Below, in pieces: positions 35,497 to 42,580 of a stretch of DNA of 64,000 nucleotides (positions are counted from its first letter, which is position 1; each line of letters opens with the position of its first letter). The notes under the pieces are model-generated. The model saw only the letters and a program-made list of their open reading frames with translations, made no database searches and was not told the origin of the DNA. The stretch comes from JAIQFF01 sp963788505. GTDB lineage: Bacteria; Acidobacteriota; Terriglobia; Terriglobales; Acidobacteriaceae. The stretch covers positions 1,488,001-1,552,000 of the forward strand of contig CAWBGY010000005.1 of the NCBI GenBank assembly GCA_963788505.1, read 5' to 3'. The position numbers were made by a program, and so were the translations under genes.

Positions 35497-38328
35497 ATGA
35501 ACCGGGACTTCCAAATCCGCTTTACAGCCGGCCTGCTCATTCTTCTGACCACGGCCGCGGTCGTTCTGGCCTGGATCAATTTTCAAAAGGAAGCAGACTT
35601 CCAGATCCCCTCTGACGGTGTCTGGTGGATGGAGATGGCTGGAAGCAACAAGGGTCTGGTCGCCAACCGGGTAGAGCCCAACGGGCCGGGCGAAAAGGCC
35701 GGCATTCGGGCTGGCGATCGGCTGACGGCGATCAACCAGCATGACGTGGCGGACACCGCCGCCCGGATGCGACAGGTGTACCGGGTTGGGGCATGGTCGA
35801 AGGCGACTTACTCCCTGATGCGGCAGTCGGTCCCGCTGGATACGACGGTTATCCTGGTTCCGGCTGAACGTTCGCTGAATTTCTGGCTGCGCTTCATCGC
35901 CCTGATCTATCTGGGCATCGGGCTTTACGTCTTGCTGCGGCGTTGGACGGCGCCCAGTTCCACGCATTTCTATGTCTTCTGCCTGGTCTCGTTCATCTTT
36001 TACGCCTTCAAATTCACCGGGAAGCTGAACCAGTTTGACTGGACGATCTACTGGGGCAACGTTGTCGCCTGGCTGCTCCAGCCGGCGTTGTTCCTGCATT
36101 TTGTTCTGACCTTCCCGGAGCGGCGCGGCTTGGTCCGCAGACATCGCTGGATCATCCCGGCGATTTATGTACCCGGGGCGCTACTGCTGGGAATCCACGT
36201 CTTTACGCTTCGGTACCTGAAAGCCAGCGAGCGGGTGCGCTGGAACCTCGATCGAGTGCAGATGGGCTACCTGGCCTTGTTCTTCGTAATGGCGGCCGGG
36301 GTCTTGTGGTACAGCTACCGCCGGGCGAGCACGCCGATCCTTCGGCAGCAACTCAAGTGGGTAACTCGTGGCACCATTCTGGCGATCGCGCCCTTCACTC
36401 TGTTCTACGTAATTCCGTACCTGACGGGCGCGATGCCCACCGCGGCCATGAAAGTCTCGGTGCTGTCGCTGGGTCTGCTGCCCCTGACATTTGGCTATGC
36501 CATCTTCCGTTACCGCTTGATGGACGTGGACCTGATCTTCAAGCGCGGCATGGTGTACACGCTGGCAGCGGCCGCGATTGTGGGGGTTTACTTCGCGGTG
36601 GTGGCCGGTGTGGCCGAACTGGTGCACACCCAGGTGCCAAGTTCGGGACCGGTCGGCTTGGTGCTGGCCATGGTGGTCACCGCGCTGCTGTTCGATCCAG
36701 TCCGCAAATGGATCCAGGAACGGATTGACCAGTTCTTCTATCGCACCCGCTACGATTATCGCAAGACGCTGATTGAATTTGGACGCGAACTCAGCTCGGA
36801 AACCGATCTCGACCGGATGTTGAGCTCGGTGGTCGATCGCCTGTCGCGGACCCTGCTGGTGGACCGCATGGCAATTTTCCTCTCCACCGGCGAGCCCCCG
36901 CAGTTTGTGCTGGCCAAATCTTTCGGTATGACCCAGACCAGCGGCCTGGACCTGGACTTCCTCAGCGCCCCCCGGCCGGAAATCGAGGCTGGGCATCTTT
37001 TCCTGGAGAACGTGCACCAGGTGCCCCGCGAGACGGCCAGCGCCCAGCAGTCGATTGCCAGGCTGGACCTGAACTACTACATTCCCTGCCGCGCCCAGCA
37101 GCGGACGATTGCATTCCTCGGCCTGGGCAAGACGGTGGAAGGCGATTTCCTCACCAGCGAAGATGTGGAACTGCTGGAAACCCTGGCCGGCTATATCGGC
37201 ATCGCCATCCAGAATGCTCGGCTGTACGCCTCGCTCGAACAGAAGGTCGCCGAATACGAACGCCTGAAGGACTTCAATGAAAACATCGTAGAGTCCATCA
37301 ACGTGGGCGTGATGGCGGTCGACCTGGCGGACCGGATCGAGTCCTGGAACTCGCAGATGGAGGTCATGTACGCATTGCCCCGCTGGCAAGCGCTGACCCG
37401 GCCATTGAGCGAAGTGTTTCCGGCTGCCTTTGTGGAAGAGTTCTATCGGGTGCGCCAGAATCCCGGCATCAACAACCTCTACAAGTTCCGCCTGGCCACG
37501 CCCACGGGCGAGAGCCGCATTGTGAATGTCGCCATCGCGCCGCTGGTCACCCGGAAGTTCAGCGTGATCGGACGGCTCATCATCGTGGACGACATCACAG
37601 AACGCGTCGACCTGGAGTCGCAACTCTCCCAGGCCGACAAACTTTCCTCGATTGGCCTGCTGGCCGCCGGAGTCGCGCACGAAGTAAATACTCCACTGGC
37701 GGTCATTTCGTCGTACGCGCAGATGCTTTCCAAGCAACTGCAGGACGATCCGCAGAAAGGCGGACTGCTCGAAAAAATTACCCGGCAGACCTTCCGGGCC
37801 TCGGAAATCGTGAACAACCTGCTGAATTTCTCCCGCACCAGCGGCACCGAATTCACCGAGGTCAGCATTAACAAGATCATCGCGGACACCATGGCGCTGC
37901 TGGAGCACCAGTTCAAGATCACCAAGATCAGAGTGGAGGACGAACTGGCGGACCATCTGCCGCTGATCAGCGGCAACCCGGGACGGCTGCAGCAAGTTTT
38001 CCTGAATCTGTTCCTGAACGCGCGGGACGCCATGCCGGAAGGCGGAACGCTGCGCGTGGCCACGTCCAACGGAGACGGGGTCAGCGTGGTGGTCGCCGAC
38101 ACCGGCAGCGGCATCGCGCAGGAGCATATCCAGCGCATCTACGACCCGTTTTTTACCACCAAGGCGGCGCCGCGTGAAGGCCAGGGCAAAGGCACGGGAC
38201 TGGGCCTGTCCGTGACCTACGGCATCATTCAGGAGCACGCGGGCAAGATTCGGGTGGAGAGCCATCCCGGCCGAGGCACAACGTTCTACCTTGATTTCCC
38301 GCTGACCAGGAAGGCTGTCAATGTCTGA
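35497..38328 (+). CDS. membrane sensor histidine kinase with PDZ, GAF and PAS domains
   Basis: 943 residues from the ATG at 35497. One N-terminal helix (FTAGLLILLTTAAVVLAWI), a PDZ-like periplasmic domain (GLVANRVEPNGPGEKAGIRA), then a cluster of about seven helices. GAF (ETLAGYIGIAIQNARLYASL) and PAS (ENIVESINVGVMAVDLADRI) follow, then HisKA with phospho-acceptor His at about 728 (AGVAHEVNTP). HATPase has NARDAMPEG, DTGSGI and GTGLGLSV. An alternative TTG at 35416 has AGAGG upstream and would add 27 residues. Its stop overlaps the start of the sigma-54 activator gene by 8 bp, so the pair is one two-component system sensing the envelope. Confidence 0.88.
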   Translation: MNRDFQIRFTAGLLILLTTAAVVLAWINFQKEADFQIPSDGVWWMEMAGSNKGLVANRVEPNGPGEKAGIRAGDRLTAINQHDVADTAARMRQVYRVGAWSKATYSLMRQSVPLDTTVILVPAERSLNFWLRFIALIYLGIGLYVLLRRWTAPSSTHFYVFCLVSFIFYAFKFTGKLNQFDWTIYWGNVVAWLLQPALFLHFVLTFPERRGLVRRHRWIIPAIYVPGALLLGIHVFTLRYLKASERVRWNLDRVQMGYLALFFVMAAGVLWYSYRRASTPILRQQLKWVTRGTILAIAPFTLFYVIPYLTGAMPTAAMKVSVLSLGLLPLTFGYAIFRYRLMDVDLIFKRGMVYTLAAAAIVGVYFAVVAGVAELVHTQVPSSGPVGLVLAMVVTALLFDPVRKWIQERIDQFFYRTRYDYRKTLIEFGRELSSETDLDRMLSSVVDRLSRTLLVDRMAIFLSTGEPPQFVLAKSFGMTQTSGLDLDFLSAPRPEIEAGHLFLENVHQVPRETASAQQSIARLDLNYYIPCRAQQRTIAFLGLGKTVEGDFLTSEDVELLETLAGYIGIAIQNARLYASLEQKVAEYERLKDFNENIVESINVGVMAVDLADRIESWNSQMEVMYALPRWQALTRPLSEVFPAAFVEEFYRVRQNPGINNLYKFRLATPTGESRIVNVAIAPLVTRKFSVIGRLIIVDDITERVDLESQLSQADKLSSIGLLAAGVAHEVNTPLAVISSYAQMLSKQLQDDPQKGGLLEKITRQTFRASEIVNNLLNFSRTSGTEFTEVSINKIIADTMALLEHQFKITKIRVEDELADHLPLISGNPGRLQQVFLNLFLNARDAMPEGGTLRVATSNGDGVSVVVADTGSGIAQEHIQRIYDPFFTTKAAPREGQGKGTGLGLSVTYGIIQEHAGKIRVESHPGRGTTFYLDFPLTRKAVNV

Positions 38329-39754
38329 GCTGGCCACCATCCCGCGACACAACCTGGGCGAAGGTTCGTCGTCCGCGGGTTCCGTGCTCATCATTGACGA
38401 TGAGGCCGGGATCCGGGAATCGCTGCAGACCTTGCTGGAGATGGAAGGCTACGACGTGCAGTCGGCGGCCACCGCCGACGAGGGTCTGACACGCATTGGA
38501 GACCGGCCCTACGACCTGGTTCTGCTCGACCTGGCTCTGCCCGACCGCAATGGCATTGATCTGCTGGCTGAACTTCACGGCCACGATCCGCAACTGGCCG
38601 TCATCATGATCACCGCCTACGGCACCGTGGAAAATGCGGTGAAGGCGATGCAGGCCGGGGCCACCAACTTCGTCCAGAAACCCTGGGACAACGAAAAGCT
38701 GCTGGCCGACATTCGGACCGCGGTAGCTCGCCACCGGACGGAAGAAGAAAACGTTCAGCTCAAGCGCGCCCTTAAACGGCGGTACAACTTCGAAAACATC
38801 GTGGGCAAGAGCGAGCCCATGTTGAAGATTTTTGACCTGGTGGCCCAGGTGGCCCCCAGCCGGTCGACCATCCTTTTGCAGGGCGAGAGCGGGACGGGCA
38901 AGGAACTGATCGCCAAGGCCATCCACTTGAATTCGCCCCGGCGCGACCGGGCGTTTGTCCCGGTCAATACCGGCTCGATGCCGCCGGACCTGCTGGAATC
39001 AACCCTGTTCGGGCACGTCAAGGGCGCATTCACCAGTGCCATTGCCTCGAAGAAGGGGTTATTCGAAATCGCCGACCGGGGAACCCTGTTCCTCGACGAA
39101 ATCGGCACCATGGGCATGGACACGCAGAGCAAGATCCTGCGCGTGCTGCAGGACCGGAAATTCATGCACCTGGGCGGCGTCCATGAAATTCAGGCGGACG
39201 TGCGCATCATCGCCGCCACCAACGTAGACCTGAAACAACTGGTCCACGAAGGCAAGTTCCGTGACGATCTCTTCTATCGCCTGAACGTGATCACAGTCGA
39301 CCTTCCGCCTTTGCGACAGCGCAGAGAGGACATCCCTCTGCTGGTGGATTTCTTCCTGGCGAGGTATTCGGAAGAAAATGAGCGTCCGCGACGGCGAATG
39401 ACTCCGGAAGGACTCCGCCCGCTGCTCTCCTATTCATGGCCGGGCAACGTGCGCGAACTGGAGAACGTGATCGAGCGGGCGGTGGTGCTCTCCTCTGGGC
39501 AGGACGTCGGGGCCGAGCTTCTTCCTGACCTGATCGTCGGGCGCGGCACACCGGTTCCGCTGCTGGAACATCGCGGCGACGCTTCCCTGTTCGATATCGT
39601 GGAAGACTGCGAACGCCACATCATCCTCGACATGCTGGAGAAGTGCAACTGGAACCAGACCGAGGCCGCCGAGCGCTTCCACGTGCCGCTCTCCACCCTG
39701 AACCAGAAAATCAAGCGCCTGAATATCGAGATCAAGAAGAAGGTCAGGGAGTAG
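38321..39754 (+). CDS. NtrC-family sigma-54-dependent response regulator
   Basis: 477 residues. The receiver has the acidic pair IIDDE, phospho-acceptor Asp70 (LVLLDLALPD) and the Lys of FVQKPW. The AAA+ domain has Walker A GESGTGKE (188-195), Walker B GTLFLDEIGT and arginine-finger region LFYRLNV. The sigma-54 contact loop reads GAFTSA (235-240) rather than the usual GAFTGA. A Fis-type helix-turn-helix closes the protein (NWNQTEAAERFHVPLSTLNQ). It activates sigma-54 promoters on phosphorylation by the overlapping upstream kinase. The mlaE-mlaF pair 183 bp downstream is a plausible target or operon member. Confidence 0.92.
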   Translation: MSELATIPRHNLGEGSSSAGSVLIIDDEAGIRESLQTLLEMEGYDVQSAATADEGLTRIGDRPYDLVLLDLALPDRNGIDLLAELHGHDPQLAVIMITAYGTVENAVKAMQAGATNFVQKPWDNEKLLADIRTAVARHRTEEENVQLKRALKRRYNFENIVGKSEPMLKIFDLVAQVAPSRSTILLQGESGTGKELIAKAIHLNSPRRDRAFVPVNTGSMPPDLLESTLFGHVKGAFTSAIASKKGLFEIADRGTLFLDEIGTMGMDTQSKILRVLQDRKFMHLGGVHEIQADVRIIAATNVDLKQLVHEGKFRDDLFYRLNVITVDLPPLRQRREDIPLLVDFFLARYSEENERPRRRMTPEGLRPLLSYSWPGNVRELENVIERAVVLSSGQDVGAELLPDLIVGRGTPVPLLEHRGDASLFDIVEDCERHIILDMLEKCNWNQTEAAERFHVPLSTLNQKIKRLNIEIKKKVRE

Positions 39755-39936
39755 GGCGGACATCGGACCTCAGGCGTCAGACCTCGGACCCCGGCAATTC
39801 AAAGCGGTGTTTGACCTCAGTAATTCTCTCGCTTATGGCCTTGACGGCTAAGGTCCGGCGGCTGAAGTCCGACGCCCGAAGTCTGAGGTCCGACGCCCGC
39901 CGTCTGCTATAGTTCCTGAGATAGAGGCCACACTGC
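39755..39936. repeat. short inverted-repeat cluster before mlaE
   Basis: The 182-bp gap contains GGACCTCAGGCGTCAGACCT near 39765 and complementary GTCTGAGGTCCGACGCC near 39880, plus tandem GTCCGACGCCCG units. The mlaE start follows at 39937. No promoter consensus was clear. Confidence 0.45.
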
Positions 39937-40740
39937 ATGGCAGCTGGGGATTTACAGGTCCCACTCATATCGCCCGCTGAATTCGCCAAGGAGAAGATCA
40001 AAGCGCTCCAGGACTATGCCCTGCTCACGGGCCAGTCTCTGGCCAATCTTTTCCGCCGTCCCTTGTACATCACCGACATGATGCAGCAGGCCGACTTGAT
40101 CGGCGTAGGTTCGCTGCCCATTGTGATACTGACTGGCGGGTTCACCGGCGCCGTGCTGGCCCTGAACAGCGCCAGCACGCTGTCCCGGTTCGGTTCCCTC
40201 ACCCTTATCGCCCAACTGGTATCGGTCGGCATGGTCACGGAACTGGGTCCGGTCATCACCGGCCTCATGGTTGCCGGCCGCAACGCTTCCGGAATGGCCA
40301 GCGAACTGGGTTCCATGACGGTGACCGAGCAGATCGATGCCATGCGCGCTCTGGGCACCGATCCTACGAAAAAGCTGGTCACGCCACGAGTGGTGGCCAC
40401 GGTGGTCATGCTTTTTTTCCTGACCATCATCTCCGACCTGCTTGGCTTGGTGGGCGGAAACATGGTCTCGAGTCTGTTGCTGGGCCTGGACTCGCGGCAA
40501 TATTGGACGTCCGCCTGGCAATCCCTGGTCTGGCGCGACGTGACCACCGGGCTGATCAAGCCCGTGCTCTTCGGATTCGTGATCTCCACGGTCGGTTGCT
40601 ATTTCGGCATGTCGACGCGAGGCGGCACTCAAGGCGTGGGGCGCTCCACCACCCAGGCGGTCGTTGTCGCCTCGGTGTTGATCCTGGTCGTCGACTTCTT
40701 TGTGACCAAGCTGCTTATTACCTTGCTGGGGTACCGATAA
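39937..40740 (+). CDS. mlaE: MlaE-family lipid-transport ABC permease
   Basis: 267 residues. Inner-membrane permease of the MCE/Mla system that moves phospholipids between inner and outer membrane. Five or so helices include GSLPIVILTGGFTGAVLALN, SVGMVTELGPVITGLMVAG and LIKPVLFGFVISTVGCYFGM. The conserved coupling segment AGRNASGMASELGSMTVTEQ is complete, as is the STRGGTQGVGRSTTQAVV tail. It overlaps nothing; the ATPase follows 3 bp later. The MCE-domain partner (MlaD) is not seen next to it. Confidence 0.9.
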   Translation: MAAGDLQVPLISPAEFAKEKIKALQDYALLTGQSLANLFRRPLYITDMMQQADLIGVGSLPIVILTGGFTGAVLALNSASTLSRFGSLTLIAQLVSVGMVTELGPVITGLMVAGRNASGMASELGSMTVTEQIDAMRALGTDPTKKLVTPRVVATVVMLFFLTIISDLLGLVGGNMVSSLLLGLDSRQYWTSAWQSLVWRDVTTGLIKPVLFGFVISTVGCYFGMSTRGGTQGVGRSTTQAVVVASVLILVVDFFVTKLLITLLGYR

Positions 40741-40743
40741 TCC

Positions 40744-41592
40744 ATGTCAGCTCCCACCCTGCCGCTGGAGACGCCCACGATTGCCACCAAGGAACCAGGC
40801 AATGAGGCAATCCGGTTCGAGAACGTGTATCTCGCGTTTGACGATAAGGTGGTGCTGGACAATATTTCGTTCCGGCTCCCGCACGGAGAAACCAAAGCCA
40901 TCTTCGGCGTAGCGGGCTCGGGTAAGAGCACGATTCTCAAGCTGGCGCTCGGATTGATGAAACCGGACTCGGGCCGCATCTACGTCCTGGGAGAGGACGT
41001 AACCCAGATGAGCGAAAAGGAGTTGTTCGACCTGCGGCGCCATATCGGCATGGTGTTTCAGGAGAGCGCACTTTTTGATTCACGCACGGTACGGGAAAAT
41101 GTCGCCTTCCGCCTGATGGAGGAAAGTAGGATCTCAGACGATGAGATCGAGCGCCGGGTGCGCGAAGCCCTGAGTTTCGTGGAACTGGAACGAACCGTGG
41201 ATATGTTTCCCTCGGAACTTTCCGGCGGAATGCGCCGCCGGGTGGCGATTGCCCGTGCCATCGTCACGCAGCCGGAAATCCTGCTCTACGATTCGCCCAC
41301 CGGCGGACTGGATCCTGTTACCTCCACGACCATCATCGAGCTCATTGTGAAACAGCGTGACGTGTACAAGACCAGCGCGTTGCTGGTGAGCCATCGTCTG
41401 CAGGACGCTTTTGTCATGGCCACCCACTACTTTGACCGCAACGCGAACCGGATGCTGCCGCTGCCCAAGGGAGTCCATTGCGAAGTGCCCCTGGCCTTTC
41501 TCATCCTGCGGGACGGCAAAGTCATCTTCGACGGGGATCTGGATGAGTTAGCGCGCACGCGCGACGAATACATTCGCGAGTACATCGCGTAG
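40744..41592 (+). CDS. mlaF: MlaF-family ABC ATP-binding protein with altered Walker B
   Basis: 282 residues. Walker A GVAGSGKS (55-62), signature LSGGM (159-163), Walker B ILLYDSPTGGLDP with Asp183 followed by Ser184, and switch His in LVSHRLQ. In almost all ABC ATPases the residue after the Walker B Asp is the catalytic Glu; here it is Ser, so hydrolysis may be slow or use another base. The rest of the nucleotide-binding domain is normal. It follows mlaE by 3 bp. The last 12 codons recur, degraded, in a tandem duplication 262 bp downstream. Confidence 0.9.
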   Translation: MSAPTLPLETPTIATKEPGNEAIRFENVYLAFDDKVVLDNISFRLPHGETKAIFGVAGSGKSTILKLALGLMKPDSGRIYVLGEDVTQMSEKELFDLRRHIGMVFQESALFDSRTVRENVAFRLMEESRISDDEIERRVREALSFVELERTVDMFPSELSGGMRRRVAIARAIVTQPEILLYDSPTGGLDPVTSTTIIELIVKQRDVYKTSALLVSHRLQDAFVMATHYFDRNANRMLPLPKGVHCEVPLAFLILRDGKVIFDGDLDELARTRDEYIREYIA

Positions 41593-41597
41593 CGGGC

Positions 41598-41779
41598 TGT
41601 CATCCTGAGCGGAGTAGCGGCTTCGCTTCGCGAAGCAGCGACGCAGTCGAAGGACCCCTACCCTCTCTCCTCTGTTGCGCTTTGCAAACACATCCTCGCC
41701 GGCATTCGATTTAGCGATAGAGGTCCTTCGACTCCCCCGCCTCTTCGCCAGCGAAGAGCCGGACTCGCTCAGGATGACA
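41598..41779 (+). repeat. dispersed repeat, tandem copy A (~182 bp)
   Basis: Begins TGTCATCCTGAGCGGAG and ends CGCTCAGGATGACA, so the ends are inverted copies. Inner segments CGCAGTCGAAGGACCCCT and GAGGTCCTTCGACT also pair. The 474-bp gap 41593-42066 holds this, copy B, and the captured gene end. Confidence 0.85.
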
Positions 41780-41817
41780 GATGGTTAGAGAGTGGTGGTC
41801 GTGGTCTGGACAAATCG

Positions 41818-41865
41818 GCACGCACCAGCGACGAATACATCCGCGAGTGCCTCGCCTTACAGCTT
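41818..41865 (+). other. degenerate duplicate of the 3' end of mlaF
   Basis: The sequence CGACGAATACATCCGCGAGT resembles the final codons of mlaF at 41562-41592 (CGACGAATACATTCGCGAGT). It stands in the same position before repeat copy B as the true gene end does before copy A. The stop and frame are lost. Confidence 0.7.
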
Positions 41866-42047
41866 TGTCATCCTGAGCGGAGGGGCTGCTTCGCTTTGCG
41901 AAGCGGCTACGCAGTCGAAGGACCCCTACCCTCTCTCCTCAGTTGCGCTTTGCAAACACATTCTCGCCGGCATTCGATTTAGCGATAGGGGTCCTTCGAC
42001 TCCTCCGCCTCTTCGCCAGCGAAGAGGCGAACTCGCTCAGGATGACA
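41866..42047 (+). repeat. dispersed repeat, tandem copy B (~182 bp)
   Basis: Same length and layout as copy A, 268 bp downstream, with scattered substitutions (for example ACACATTCTCG against ACACATCCTCG). Confidence 0.85.
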
Positions 42048-42066
42048 GTTTGCGGGAAATTGCGGA

Positions 42067-42528
42067 CTAATTGGCCTTGGCGCTTTCGGCAATGGCCTTG
42101 CGCCGGGCGGCCAGGTTGGCTTCCATGCGCTTTACGAACTCACGGCTTTTCTTCGTGCTCATGACCAGCGATTCGATGCCCATGAGCAATTCCGGGTTCT
42201 TCATCTTCTCTCGCAACTCTTTCAGAAACGGCTTCGTCTTGGCGTAAATGAGGACCATCTCGCCGCAAAAGCTGGGTTCGAGGAACAACTCGCGGTTCAA
42301 GGCTCCGTGGTGCACCAGCGACGATGCCATGCCCCAATATCCCAGCACCTGGCGCAGCCAGTTGTTTTCCGGCGTCCCAAACGCAGCTGAGACTTTCATG
42401 AAGTCGTCCGCGGACTGAGGCGAGAACGTCACCACCCACCAGTGCCGCGCCTTGCGCAGCTCAGCTTCGCGGCGTAGATCGTAGAGTTTCAGAATCAGTT
42501 GCGCATCAGCAGCAGTCGCTTTCGCCAT
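42067..42528 (-). CDS. conserved protein of unknown function, 153 residues
   Basis: Helix-rich soluble protein with ELRKARHWWVVTFSPQSADD, a central YWGMASSLVHHGALNRELFL and a basic C-terminus (FVKRMEANLAARRKAIAESA). No catalytic motif is visible; the helical pattern with a conserved WGMASSLVHHG resembles short acidobacterial hypotheticals, possibly DUF4760-like. GGAGGAGTG stands immediately before the ATG. It is downstream of topA in the same direction, 52 bp apart. Confidence 0.7.
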   Translation of the reverse strand: MAKATAADAQLILKLYDLRREAELRKARHWWVVTFSPQSADDFMKVSAAFGTPENNWLRQVLGYWGMASSLVHHGALNRELFLEPSFCGEMVLIYAKTKPFLKELREKMKNPELLMGIESLVMSTKKSREFVKRMEANLAARRKAIAESAKAN

Positions 42529-42580
42529 TCACTCCTCCAAACATTTCGTAAGATACCGAGCCTGGACGGCGCACCCTCCG

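Noticed and set aside
36181..38394. 737-codon minus-strand frame opposite the sensor kinase
   Set aside because: It is a GC-driven antisense frame over an unmistakable histidine kinase and has no domain.
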